DNA of 64,000 nt from JADJGC01 sp964576925 (GCA_964576925.1 CAZNWJ010000002.1:62001-126000); one strand, 5' to 3'; shown: positions 35,114 to 43,957, counted from the first letter of the stretch. A program made the numbers and translations. The notes: a model not told the origin generated them from the sequence alone.

Positions 35114-36007
35114 TTACTTTAGATTGATTGTGAGTGCAAAACGATGGGTAGAACCGAGCCCCGATTTGTAAGGAATAAAAGCGTAATCAACTTGCCAGAT
35201 TGACTTGGAGAACCCGGCGCCTGCGGAGAAACTCTCTTCGTCATAGCCGACCTTGTAGCCCGCGCGCAAATCGAACATCTCCGCGACCTGTTTTTCGGCG
35301 CCGAAATTGAGGCGGACATCGGATTCCTTCGGAGCTGAGGCTTCCCCCGCGAAAGTCAGTCCGCGCGTGGTGATGCTGAGGCCGCCGGCGAATGTAACCG
35401 GCAGGTCGATTTCTTCTGCGGTGAATTTCGGTTTGCTGCCGAGATGACGAACGGCCACACCGATGGCGGCGAGCGGCGTCGGTTTGAACCAGAGGCCGGC
35501 GTCGGCGAGGAAGGCATCGGCAGTGCGAGTGTCGATTTTCTCCGCCGCGTACTTACCGGTTATGCCGGCAGCGATCTTGTCATTGAATTTGAGCGCGTAA
35601 GAAACCGAAACCAGCCAATCCTGGGCATCGAAGAGATTAAGCGGTTCCTCCGTGGGAAGATCACGCGCTTCGATTTCGCCGACTTTGAAGTAGTCAAAAC
35701 CAATGGCGATCACTCCGCCCATAGCGGGGGTCGCGCCGCCAAGATATTCGCGGCGCGTGTCAAAGATGCCTTCGTGGTGCATAAGCCCGACACTGGCGTG
35801 GTCGGAGGTGGAAATCACAGCCGGGTTGAAATAAGCTCCATGAAGCGTCGACGGCAACGAAACACCGACATCGCCCATAGCAGCGTTACGCGCCCCCGGC
35901 GAGACTTTGAGGAAGTTGAAGCCCACGCTTCCCGGGTCGGCCGCGAGAAGTGTCGCACCAACAAGGAGACTGGCGATGGCTGCAAGACTGAGAATCCGAA
36001 AATACAC
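35114..36007 (-). CDS. PorV/PorQ-family outer-membrane protein
   Basis: The 297 residues have a signal peptide (MYFRILSLAAIASLLVGATLLAAD) followed by the family opening FLKVSPGARNAAMGDVGVSL and GAYFNPAVIS. The rest alternates amphipathic beta strands and ends in a terminal strand (RFALTINLK). PorV in Bacteroidetes shuttles proteins secreted by the type IX system to the surface machinery. In this operon it lies 14 bases after a paralogue and downstream of a secreted propeller protein with a C-terminal sorting-like module, so a similar role is plausible but unproven. Confidence 0.82.
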   Translation of the reverse strand: MYFRILSLAAIASLLVGATLLAADPGSVGFNFLKVSPGARNAAMGDVGVSLPSTLHGAYFNPAVISTSDHASVGLMHHEGIFDTRREYLGGATPAMGGVIAIGFDYFKVGEIEARDLPTEEPLNLFDAQDWLVSVSYALKFNDKIAAGITGKYAAEKIDTRTADAFLADAGLWFKPTPLAAIGVAVRHLGSKPKFTAEEIDLPVTFAGGLSITTRGLTFAGEASAPKESDVRLNFGAEKQVAEMFDLRAGYKVGYDEESFSAGAGFSKSIWQVDYAFIPYKSGLGSTHRFALTINLK

Positions 36008-36021
36008 GAATTGCCTCGTTG

Positions 36022-36987
36022 TTAGAGCCCGACCGAGAATCCGAAGATTGATTCCCAGCCGCCGATATTGCGCGCCTGTTCGACGGCGACATCGATTTGC
36101 GCGTTCACGTTCTTTATCGGCAATTCGAATCCTGCGCCAAAGGCCGGTTCGCCCGCCGCCATTCCAGCGCGCAGCTTCACTTGCGGAACGAGCTTGAACT
36201 CGCCCCCGGCATAGAGCTTGGCATCCTTGTGTTCGCTTTTTTCGCCGTCGATCGCAAGCAGCAGGCGCTCTTTCAGGAAGAGCACCGAAGCACCGGCCTT
36301 AACCACCAACGGGACTTTGTCGGTAACATCGGTGCCGAGTTCGCCGCGTTCAGCCCAGTAGTCACCGGTATTCCAGGGGTACTTCGCCGAGATATTGCGC
36401 ACGACGACGCCAAAGCGAAGAAGGTCGATTGGCCCGTCAAACGGCAGGGCCGACTCGCGCTTGAGATGGACAAGGGCGCCGAAGTCGAATCCCGCGGAGT
36501 AAGCGGACGCAGATTCGAGTTTTTGATGGTAGTAACGAATGTCGCCGCCCAGAGTAATGAATCTTGAGAAGCGCCGTGAAAAGGCGATCGAGACGACGCC
36601 GTCGAGATTATCGAGTTCACCGGTTGGTGTGCCGCGCTCATCGCGGCCCATGACGCCACTAGTGGAGGCCATTTCTCCGGTAATCGCAATAGCCGCCTCA
36701 CCGCGCACCGGAAAGAGCACGGCGATTTGCTGCATCGTGCGGCCCAGCGACATGTCGCGGTACGCGCCGCCAAAGGAGAGTCGCTGCAGTTGCGCAACGG
36801 CGCCGGGATTGAAAAAGACGCCCGCAATGTCGTCGGAGACGGCTGTGTAGGCGTTACCCATGCCGACGGCGCGGGGACTTACCGACATCTGGAGAAAAGC
36901 GCCGGCGTAGCCGCCGAAGTCCTCGGCTGCAGCAGGAACGACCGTAACAACGGCCAGGATCAGGCAGAGAATAAGTCGCTTCATCAT
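36022..36987 (-). CDS. PorV/PorQ-family outer-membrane protein, second copy
   Basis: The 321 residues open with MMKRLILCLILAVVTVVPAAAED (signal peptide) and then FLQMSVSPRAVGMGNAYTAV and GVFFNPGAV, the PorV/UPF0164 N-terminal motif. The barrel strands end in IFGFSVGL. It is a paralogue of the next gene downstream (35114-36007) with low overall similarity. ATGA overlap with the propeller gene indicates cotranslation with that secreted protein, which may be its cargo. Confidence 0.83.
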   Translation of the reverse strand: MMKRLILCLILAVVTVVPAAAEDFGGYAGAFLQMSVSPRAVGMGNAYTAVSDDIAGVFFNPGAVAQLQRLSFGGAYRDMSLGRTMQQIAVLFPVRGEAAIAITGEMASTSGVMGRDERGTPTGELDNLDGVVSIAFSRRFSRFITLGGDIRYYHQKLESASAYSAGFDFGALVHLKRESALPFDGPIDLLRFGVVVRNISAKYPWNTGDYWAERGELGTDVTDKVPLVVKAGASVLFLKERLLLAIDGEKSEHKDAKLYAGGEFKLVPQVKLRAGMAAGEPAFGAGFELPIKNVNAQIDVAVEQARNIGGWESIFGFSVGL

Positions 36988-39518
36988 GGTATCACCATAA
37001 ACTTGCCCCAGTATTCTTCGCCACTGGAGGATTCGAGTCGATAAAAGTAAACTCCGGCGGCAACCTTCTCGCCATTGGAGTTGGTGCCATCCCAGGTGTC
37101 GACGTCGTCATACTGGGTCGCTGCGATCCGGTCAACACCGTCAACGACGGTCTTGACGACGTTGTTGGCAAAGTCATAAATCGTAATCGTGACCTTGCCG
37201 TCGTTCTTGAGTTTGTAGTGGAACTTGAGATTGCCGATCCCCAGATACGGCGAGTACGGACTGGGCGAAACGTAAGAGCGGTCGTCGTCGCCAGCATTCT
37301 CGGGTATGTCCTCAAATGACCGAATGATGGTCCAGTTCTCCAAATCTTGACTATGTGCGAGACCATCCTCTGTACCGACCCAAAGCCGATTACCGACCAT
37401 GCGCACAGCGTAGACCGGAACATCATCTGCTATACTTCGACCACCTGATTGATCGCGAATGTCAAGGACTGTCCAGTTCTCGCCGAAGTCCGTCGACATG
37501 TACAAGCCTTCGTCGGCTGCAAAGAAGACGGTGTCGCCGTTGAATTCGAAGTTCCAAATGAAGATATTGGAAATGGCCTCTTTCCACGTTTCACCGCGAT
37601 CAGTAGAGTAACACGCCGCCGGGTGTCCACCAATCTCGTTCGCCTTACGAGTTCCTGCCCAGACGTAAGTCTGATCACCCGCGCGTTGAATGCCCATGGC
37701 TGGCACGAAATTGCCGCTGATGAGACCTTCGCGCCAGACGGAGTCGGGGTCGACGATGATATAGGATCGACCGAAGAAATCAACTTGATCGGGATCGAAA
37801 TTGGGTTGGATAACGCGCGAGTTCGTAAACAACTGATTGTTGACCAGTACCAGATTCAATTGTGCCAAGCCTGAGTCAGCCGTTCCAAAGTGAGTCTCGA
37901 ACAGACCCATTTCTACTGCATGATAGGTGAGTGTGTCGCCCATGCCTTTACCCGTGAAGAAATCGTACACTGTCAGCGTAGAGAAGCTGCTGCCAAAGCT
38001 ACCGGAGCGCTTAATGCCTTCAGATGTCGCGACAAAGACAACCGTGTCGCCGAAGAGCGGGCCGATCTCGATATCGTAGCAATCGACGGCGGGGGGCCCG
38101 GTCAGGAAATGTTCCCAAGTATTAAACTCTGCCAGATAGCGAACCGTCGCCGGACGATTGCCGAAATCGGGCTTGAGCGACTTGACCACGGCCCAGTATT
38201 CCTCGCGGGTTTCAGTCTTGAAAGTGGCGACACCGATTGCTTTCTGGCCCCAAAGCTCGTTGTCGGCAAGCGGAAGGTGAATACTGGAATCGAGTTCGTC
38301 GGATTGACTAAAGAAGTAGGCAACGATGCCCGAATCGGTTCCAACCGTTACGCGATAAAATTCTTCGCGCTCATTGATATCGATGGCGTTGATGTGGTTG
38401 AGCAGATTGCTTTCGGATTGATCGGCGTCATTGAAATAGACGTTTGCCCAAGTATCACCCAGATCGGTAGACCTTAACAGGCCACCGAAGCTGCAGGCCG
38501 CCCAGACATCGTCGCCGCGGAATGCCAGCTCTTCAACACGCCGGGAATTCCCCTCAGCCTGAGCCGTTGACTTCGAACTCCAATTCACCCCGCCGTCGGT
38601 CGAAATGACGAATCCAGCCGCTGAGTTAGCGTCAGTGTCGAATGCTCCGGCAATTACAGTGTCACCCTTCGCAGCTATGGCAGTAAACTCGTAATCAGGG
38701 AGACCTTTATCGTAATCCCAACTGAGAAATATGCCGGTGGTATCATTGAACTTGGTGATGCCGTGATCGGTCGCATACCACCAAACGTCGCCGCTACTGG
38801 CGATGTCATTGACCGAAAGCGAGATCAGTTTCTTGTGCTTTCCGATGTGGTAGAAACGATGCACCCCCTCGGCGCTGCCGGCCCAGACAATCGTTGTGTC
38901 GTCATGATACGGGTCGATGACCGTGGAGAACATCAATCCAGCCAAGTTGTCATTGCCGTCTATCAAGCTATCAGTTTCGAAATCCTCTTCAATGTCCGCG
39001 TTCGGAAAGACAGACGTCCAACTCACTCCATAGTCGAGGCTTTTCAAAAGCCCGGCACCGAAGACTGGAGCAAAAATGACACTATCAAGTACCGCCAAGT
39101 CATAGGCAAGTCGGTTGACGCGACTGAACAGGTTATTGCCGACTCGGGTCCAGGAGTCGCCATCGTTATCAGTGTAATAGAGTCCAGCGCCGGTCTGGTC
39201 AAGCGTACTGCTTGCTGTCGCTACCAGAAGGCGCGAGCCACTCACACCGATCGCACCGATGGCATCATCTTCGAAGTTGTCGGGAGCGATGAAAGTCAAC
39301 CACGTAGCGCCGCCATCAGTTGTTCTCGATACGCCGTTGCCAGTGGCGATCCAAACTGCGCTTCCGTCGTATACTATTTCAGTTACAGAATTGTCCAACA
39401 AGAGCGGCGTGCCCGCCTGCGGCTTGAAGAGTGCGGGCAGAGCGCCGGTAACGGCCAGTGCCGACCCAGCGAACAGCAGCAACAATAACAGTAAGGTAAA
39501 CCTAACTGGGATTTTCAT
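36984..39518 (-). CDS. secreted BNR/propeller-repeat protein with FlgD-like C-terminal module
   Basis: The 844 residues begin with a signal peptide (FTLLLLLLLFAGSALAVTGA). The body is a run of sialidase-type propeller strands such as GNGVSRTTDGGATWLTF, GLLRSTDLGDTWANVYF, STDRGETWKEAI and MSTDFGENWTVLDI, suggesting one or two beta-propellers without catalytic residues. The C-terminus has SPSPYSPYLG, VTITIYDFANNVVKTVVDG, WDGTNSNGEKVAAGVYFYRL and ends EEYWGKFMVIP, a FlgD-Ig/T9SS-type module. ATG at 39518 follows GGAAGG. The protein is probably exported to the surface by partners encoded downstream. The leader upstream contains a terminator-like hairpin. Confidence 0.85.
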   Translation of the reverse strand: MKIPVRFTLLLLLLLFAGSALAVTGALPALFKPQAGTPLLLDNSVTEIVYDGSAVWIATGNGVSRTTDGGATWLTFIAPDNFEDDAIGAIGVSGSRLLVATASSTLDQTGAGLYYTDNDGDSWTRVGNNLFSRVNRLAYDLAVLDSVIFAPVFGAGLLKSLDYGVSWTSVFPNADIEEDFETDSLIDGNDNLAGLMFSTVIDPYHDDTTIVWAGSAEGVHRFYHIGKHKKLISLSVNDIASSGDVWWYATDHGITKFNDTTGIFLSWDYDKGLPDYEFTAIAAKGDTVIAGAFDTDANSAAGFVISTDGGVNWSSKSTAQAEGNSRRVEELAFRGDDVWAACSFGGLLRSTDLGDTWANVYFNDADQSESNLLNHINAIDINEREEFYRVTVGTDSGIVAYFFSQSDELDSSIHLPLADNELWGQKAIGVATFKTETREEYWAVVKSLKPDFGNRPATVRYLAEFNTWEHFLTGPPAVDCYDIEIGPLFGDTVVFVATSEGIKRSGSFGSSFSTLTVYDFFTGKGMGDTLTYHAVEMGLFETHFGTADSGLAQLNLVLVNNQLFTNSRVIQPNFDPDQVDFFGRSYIIVDPDSVWREGLISGNFVPAMGIQRAGDQTYVWAGTRKANEIGGHPAACYSTDRGETWKEAISNIFIWNFEFNGDTVFFAADEGLYMSTDFGENWTVLDIRDQSGGRSIADDVPVYAVRMVGNRLWVGTEDGLAHSQDLENWTIIRSFEDIPENAGDDDRSYVSPSPYSPYLGIGNLKFHYKLKNDGKVTITIYDFANNVVKTVVDGVDRIAATQYDDVDTWDGTNSNGEKVAAGVYFYRLESSSGEEYWGKFMVIP

Positions 39519-39538
39519 CAGCGTACCTTCCCCGAAAT

Positions 39539-39578
39539 AAAAAAAACCGAAGCCATGCGCGTGAGCAGGAGTTTCGGT
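39539..39578 (-). terminator. terminator-like hairpin in the leader of the propeller operon
   Basis: On the minus strand ACCGAA...TTCGGT (6-7 bp, loop about 20 bases) is followed by eight T residues ending 20 bases before the ATG at 39518. It lies downstream of the promoter at 39666-39693, so it may attenuate this operon; it could also end the dusB-ppx transcript. Confidence 0.5.
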
Positions 39579-39665
39579 GTGGTGGTATTCAACTTCAATC
39601 TAACTGATCCGAATCGGCTAAATTCTATTCGATGACGAGCTTTCGATAGCGATTCCTCCTGCGGG

Positions 39666-39693
39666 AAGGTATCAATTTGGGAAGTTCCGTCAA
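39666..39693 (-). promoter_or_regulatory. possible promoter of the propeller-PorV operon
   Basis: TTGACG (39693-39688), 16-base spacer, TACCTT (39671-39666). It gives a leader of about 140 bases that contains the hairpin at 39539-39578. Confidence 0.5.
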
Positions 39694-39743
39694 GCTGTTT
39701 TACAGACGAAGCAGCCCGGGCGACCGTTTAATCTTGGGCAAAA

Positions 39744-40667
39744 TCATCGAGAAAGCTGGTCAAAAAGCAGCCCCCAGCGGAGGCCGCGATTCGAGACAAC
39801 CAGCCGTTCGATCGAGAATTGGCGCAGCAAGTAAGAGAGAATCATCGCGCCGCCGACGATGATTTCCGCCCGGTCGGGGTCGAACGGCATATCCTGCGCA
39901 CGGCCGCGGCTGCTAATGGCGCCGTACTCCGTAATCTGGCCGTCGATCCAGCCTTTGGTGACCACAGTGCCGTGTACTTTCTCAGCAATGAACTCTTTCA
40001 GGCCGAGGCTGACTGCGCCCAACGTAGCGGCAGTGCCCCCGACGGCGAGCAATTTGGCATCGAAGGCGGGGCGCCCCATGCGTTCAAGGCCGTCGAAGGC
40101 CTGGGATAGCCGTTCAGCCACACGCTGGCGCTTGGTCTCATTGAGCAGCGTGTCGAGGCCGCACGATTCGGTTAGGTTGACCGCGCCGATCGGAAAGCTG
40201 CGGCTCCGTTCGATAGCGTCCCCTTTACCGAAGATCACCTCGCTGGAGCCGCCGCCGACATCGATGACGATGCGGCGCTCAGCGATTTTATCGAGGCCCG
40301 TAGCAGCGGCGCGATAGGACAACTCGGCCTCCCGGGCGCCGGAAATGATCTCCATTTGCCAGCCGTATTGCTTGGCAATCATCGCCGCCAAGGCCGCGCC
40401 GTTGTTCGCGACGCGAAATACCTGGGTGCCGCTGGCAAAAACACGGTCGACTTTCTGTTCCTTGATAATCGTGTCGAACTGGTCAAGAACGGCGATCTGG
40501 CGGGCAAGCGCCTCCGGTTCGATGACACCAGTCTTGTCGACGCCGGTGGAGAGTCGAGTGGAAGCCTTGGTGTCGAGCACAACCGTGAGCCGGCCATCGG
40601 AGTGCTTCTCGACAATCAGAAGCAGACTTGAATTGGAGCCGATGTCGATCGATGCTGCGCGAGTCAA
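39744..40667 (-). CDS. ppx: Ppx/GppA family phosphatase
   Basis: Short exopolyphosphatase/guanosine pentaphosphate phosphatase of the ASKHA fold, 307 residues. The phosphate loops are SIDIGSNSSLLLI at the N-terminus and VIDVGGGSSEVIFG in the middle; VFASGTQVFR, LAVGGTAATLGA and the end motif SNRGLRWGLL are present. It lacks the C-terminal HD-like domain of long Ppx proteins, as do many short homologues. Substrate (polyphosphate or pppGpp) cannot be decided. It is the last gene of the dusB-larC-etfA operon, 21 bases after etfA. Confidence 0.9.
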   Translation of the reverse strand: MTRAASIDIGSNSSLLLIVEKHSDGRLTVVLDTKASTRLSTGVDKTGVIEPEALARQIAVLDQFDTIIKEQKVDRVFASGTQVFRVANNGAALAAMIAKQYGWQMEIISGAREAELSYRAAATGLDKIAERRIVIDVGGGSSEVIFGKGDAIERSRSFPIGAVNLTESCGLDTLLNETKRQRVAERLSQAFDGLERMGRPAFDAKLLAVGGTAATLGAVSLGLKEFIAEKVHGTVVTKGWIDGQITEYGAISSRGRAQDMPFDPDRAEIIVGGAMILSYLLRQFSIERLVVSNRGLRWGLLFDQLSR

Positions 40668-40688
40668 ATCTGTGGCCTATTCTTCCTG

Positions 40689-41672
40689 CTATTTGTGCAG
40701 TTCTTTCTTGAATTTCTCGGTCAACGCCGGAACGATTTCGAAGAGGTCGCCCACGATTCCATAAGTGGCGACATTGAAAATCGGCGCGTCGGCATCGCGA
40801 TTCACGGCGACAATTGTGCCTGATGACTGCATACCGACAAGATGCTGGATCGCTCCGGACACGCCGACGGCAAAGTAGAGCTTGGGATTGACGGTGCGTC
40901 CGGTCTGGCCAACCTGGTGCTTGTACGGAATCCAACCGGCATCGACCACAGCGCGCGATGCACCGACAGCGCCGCCGACGGCATCGGCCAGGTCGCGAAT
41001 CAATTGGAAATTGGCCGGCTCTTTGAGTCCGCGCCCACCGGCAACTATGATATCCGCTTCGGCTAGCGTGATTTCGCCACCACCTCCGGCAGCGCCACGT
41101 TCAACCTGAAGCTGGCTTGTGGCTGAAGTCGTGATTGGCTCGATCTGGCCGGTACGAGCCGGATCGGCTTTGGCTTCGGCGAACACCTTGGGACGCAGGG
41201 TCGCGATCTGCGGCGTTGATTTGAATTGCACGGTCAAGTAGACCTTGCCGCCGTAGGCCGGGCGGGTGACACTGAGTCGGCCTTCCCCGTCGATATCGAC
41301 TTGATTGCAGTCGGCGGCGAGGCTGACGCCAAGCATACCCGCAACACGGCCGAAGAGGGCCTTGCCGTAGAAGTTGGCGGTGCCGAGAATGATCTGCGGC
41401 GATTTGGCCTCGACTACATCGACGAGAATCTGCGCGTAGGCGTCGTCGTGAAACTGGTCGAATTGGGGATTTTCCAGCGTGAAGCAGAGATCGACGCCCG
41501 CTGCATTGAGAGCCTTGGCGACACTCTCGGTGGCACTTCCAACGACTACTGCCCCAAGCTTTCCGCCCAGTTTGTCAGCCAATTGACGACCGGCCGCGAC
41601 GACTTCGAGAGTAGCGCCCGCGGGGGCATTGCCTTTCTTCTGCGCAAAAACCAAAACCTTCAGATCACTCAC
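40689..41672 (-). CDS. etfA: electron transfer flavoprotein alpha subunit
   Basis: The 327 residues start with the alpha/beta nucleotide fold (LKVLVFAQKKG) and end with the conserved FAD-binding domain: GGRGLKEPANFQLIRDLADA, SRAVVDAGW, QVGQTGRTVNPKLYFAVGV (split key part GQTGRTV), GISGAIQH-like ISGAIQHLVGM region and VGDLFEIVPAL. EtfA normally works with EtfB to carry electrons from acyl-CoA dehydrogenases to the quinone pool. No etfB is adjacent, which is unusual; it must be elsewhere. The gene overlaps larC by 8 bases. Confidence 0.93.
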   Translation of the reverse strand: MSDLKVLVFAQKKGNAPAGATLEVVAAGRQLADKLGGKLGAVVVGSATESVAKALNAAGVDLCFTLENPQFDQFHDDAYAQILVDVVEAKSPQIILGTANFYGKALFGRVAGMLGVSLAADCNQVDIDGEGRLSVTRPAYGGKVYLTVQFKSTPQIATLRPKVFAEAKADPARTGQIEPITTSATSQLQVERGAAGGGGEITLAEADIIVAGGRGLKEPANFQLIRDLADAVGGAVGASRAVVDAGWIPYKHQVGQTGRTVNPKLYFAVGVSGAIQHLVGMQSSGTIVAVNRDADAPIFNVATYGIVGDLFEIVPALTEKFKKELHK

Positions 41673-42846
41673 CTTGATTCTCCTTCATTGCATTCGTGGC
41701 CATAATCGCCGCGTTGTAGACCTTGACGAACGGCACCTTGGCGTTGATCGCCGCGCGGACCACGTCTTCATACTCGGGGCTGAATTTACGAATATCGCCC
41801 CCGAAGTAGAACTTGATTTTTATGGGACCGTATTCGGTACTCACTGTCTTGAATTCGTAATTGAGTTTCCAGCGCGCTTCGTCCCGGAAACGGACTCCGG
41901 CGGTTGAGGACTCGCGCAGGATGATGCGGGCCAGGCTTTCCGCAGCGGGCGGTTCAGCGATGACCGTGATCTTGTGCGCCGGGCGGCTCTTCTTCATGAG
42001 AATTGACGTTACAAACACATCCAGCGCCCCGCTCTCGAGCAGGCGCTGTTGCAGGTGGCCGATGTTTTCGGGAGTCGCGTCATCGATGTTAGTTTCAAGA
42101 ATCGTCACAGTGTCTGAATCCAGAGTCTCGTGCGCCTTGCCCACGATCAAGCGCAGCAGGTTGGGGCGGTCGTCGAGATCGACGGAACCGGCGCCGTAGC
42201 CGGTGGCTTCCACGACCATCGAATAGCCGGGCGCGAATTCGGCGAGTTCGGCAATCAGGGCCGCCCCGGTTGGAGTGGTCATCTCATGGCCGTTGTCGAT
42301 GCGCGTGACGGGATACCCGCGGGCGATTTCCAATGTTGCCGGGGCCGGTAGCGGGATCCGACCATGGGCTGAATTGACAAAGCCGCTGCCGAGAAGCATC
42401 GGCGAGGCATAGAGTTTATCGATTCCGAGCCGGCGCAGGCCGACCACGGTTGCTACGATGTCGCAGATGGCATCGACAGCGCCGACTTCGTGGAAGTGAA
42501 CCTTCTCGATCGGCAAGTCGTGCATTCGCGATTCTGCTTCAGCGATCCGACGAAACACCCGCAGACTGGCTTCGACCACCGAGTCATCCAATTGCGATTG
42601 GCGGAGTATATTCTCGATCGCCGAAAAGTGGCGATGCGGCGGGTCCTTCTCATCGGAAGCAAAAGAAACCTTCACGCCATGCAGGCCGTGCTTCTTGACC
42701 GAAGTTGTCTCGAGTTTCACACCTGGTAGACCGAGCAAATCGAGCTGTGACTGGATGAACTGCGGATCGCAACCGGCATCGATGATCGCGCCGACGAGCA
42801 TGTCACCGGCTGCGCCGGAGAAGCAATCGAGATAGCCGATTCTCAC
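41665..42846 (-). CDS. larC: LarC, nickel-pincer cofactor biosynthesis nickel insertase
   Basis: CTP-dependent enzyme inserting nickel into the pincer nucleotide used by lactate racemase and related LarA enzymes. The 393 residues cover both halves: N-terminal YLDCFSGAAGDMLVGA, HFHEVGAVDAICDIV (metal-binding His residues) and TPTGAALIAEL; C-terminal ETNIDDATPENIGH and IFMKKSRPAHK-like ILMKKSRPAHKITVI. In L. plantarum larC is split and needs a programmed frameshift; here one uninterrupted frame suffices. GTG at 42846 overlaps the stop of a 44-residue ORF (GTGA). No larA, larB or larE gene of full length is visible. Confidence 0.93.
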   Translation of the reverse strand: MRIGYLDCFSGAAGDMLVGAIIDAGCDPQFIQSQLDLLGLPGVKLETTSVKKHGLHGVKVSFASDEKDPPHRHFSAIENILRQSQLDDSVVEASLRVFRRIAEAESRMHDLPIEKVHFHEVGAVDAICDIVATVVGLRRLGIDKLYASPMLLGSGFVNSAHGRIPLPAPATLEIARGYPVTRIDNGHEMTTPTGAALIAELAEFAPGYSMVVEATGYGAGSVDLDDRPNLLRLIVGKAHETLDSDTVTILETNIDDATPENIGHLQQRLLESGALDVFVTSILMKKSRPAHKITVIAEPPAAESLARIILRESSTAGVRFRDEARWKLNYEFKTVSTEYGPIKIKFYFGGDIRKFSPEYEDVVRAAINAKVPFVKVYNAAIMATNAMKENQGE

Positions 42847-42977
42847 CAGTCCCCCTGCCCTGCGACAACGATTTTTTCCTGTTCGACTGCGCTGAGGCGA
42901 CTCATCGCCTGTGTGAGCGCGAGCTTGCCGTCAGTCAGCGCCATGAGGATTCGCGACAGTGCGGCTCGCGAAATCAT
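42843..42977 (-). CDS. 44-residue protein coupled to dusB and larC, LarB-N-terminus-like
   Basis: A small ORF with exact junctions on both sides: its ATG overlaps the dusB stop as ATGA (42977-42974), and its stop overlaps the larC GTG as GTGA (42846-42843). It reads MISRAALSRILMALTDGKL and continues as one amphipathic helix with ALTQAMSRL, ending GQGDW. The pattern LxxLxxGxLxxxxAxxxL is like the helical first 40 residues of LarB, the carboxylase acting before LarC, but the catalytic domain is absent. It may be a larB remnant kept for translational coupling or an independent small protein. Confidence 0.6.
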   Translation of the reverse strand: MISRAALSRILMALTDGKLALTQAMSRLSAVEQEKIVVAGQGDW

Positions 42978-43951
42978 GCCGCCTGGTCCCGCCGCTTTTC
43001 GAGGAACTCCAGGAGGTAGCGTTCAACTTCGGTGTAGGAATCGACGAGGAAAAGCTGTTGGTCGATTTTCTTGCGGCCGCTGATATAGCGATAATACCAG
43101 CCGATCAATTTGCGGCCGCGGCGGATGCCGGCCGGTTCGCCGAAGAGATCGGCCAATTTGCGCACGTGCTCAAGGCAGACAGCTACGCGTTCTTCTACGG
43201 TTGGCGGGTCGGCGGGCTTGCCATGCTCCAGCAAGTGGCGAATCTCCCGGTAGATAAAGGGATTGCCGAGCGAGCCGGAGGCGATCATAACCCCGTCGCA
43301 GCCGGTCTGCTTGAGCATGGTCAGGGCATCTTCAGCGGTCCAGATGGCGCCATTACCCAAGACAGGAATACTTATGGAATTCTTGAGTTCGGCGATATGG
43401 TCCCAATGTGCTTCCGGAGCGAACATCTCCGACTGGGTGCGCGCATGAAGTGTGATGTAGGCGGCACCATTATCCTCGGCGATCTTGCCAATCTCTACAT
43501 AATTGATAGATTTTTTATCCCACCCGGACCTGATCTTGATCGAAAAAGGGACTGAAATTCTCTTCACAACGGTCTGGATGATGTCTCCCAAGAGCTTAGG
43601 TGTCTTGAGCAAAGCCGCGCCGCCGTTTTTGTCGACGACTTTGTGGACCGGACAGCCGCAATTGAGGTCGACGGAGTTAAATCCAAGCTGCTCGACCATT
43701 TGCGCTGCACTGGCCACCGACTCCGGTTTAGTACCGAAGAGCTGGCAGCCGACAGCGGTTTCGCCGTCATAGCGACGCATCATGTCGAGCGTTCGGCCGT
43801 TGTCCCGGATAAGCCCTTCGGAGGCAATCATTTCTGGAAATGCGTAGTCGGCGCCCATATTCTTGGCGATCGAGCGATAGGCACAATCGGAAACTCCTGC
43901 CAAGGGAGCAGCGAAAACAGCAGGGCGATTTCTCAAGTTTACGGGCAGCAT
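42974..43951 (-). CDS. dusB: tRNA dihydrouridine synthase, DusB family
   Basis: FMN enzyme reducing uridine to dihydrouridine in the tRNA D-loop. The 325 residues include FAAPLAGVSDCAYRSI, VGCQLFGTKPE, the catalytic-cysteine motif SVDLNCGCPVHKV, IKIRSGWD, TLHARTQSEMF, PVLGNGAIW and GVMIASGSLGNPFIYREI. It is first in its operon, directly behind a strong promoter whose -10 box ends 6 bases before the ATG, and it overlaps the next ORF as ATGA. Confidence 0.96.
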   Translation of the reverse strand: MLPVNLRNRPAVFAAPLAGVSDCAYRSIAKNMGADYAFPEMIASEGLIRDNGRTLDMMRRYDGETAVGCQLFGTKPESVASAAQMVEQLGFNSVDLNCGCPVHKVVDKNGGAALLKTPKLLGDIIQTVVKRISVPFSIKIRSGWDKKSINYVEIGKIAEDNGAAYITLHARTQSEMFAPEAHWDHIAELKNSISIPVLGNGAIWTAEDALTMLKQTGCDGVMIASGSLGNPFIYREIRHLLEHGKPADPPTVEERVAVCLEHVRKLADLFGEPAGIRRGRKLIGWYYRYISGRKKIDQQLFLVDSYTEVERYLLEFLEKRRDQAA

Positions 43952-43957
43952 GTCGAA

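Noticed and set aside
39520..39600. 26-codon TTG-initiated ORF across the leader hairpin of the propeller operon
   Set aside because: No ribosome site and no codon enrichment that would suggest a leader peptide; its end at the ATG of the next gene may be chance. The RNA structure is the better supported signal.
41665..42846. Possible programmed frameshift between LarC1 and LarC2 halves
   Set aside because: The frame is continuous through both halves, so no slippage is needed.
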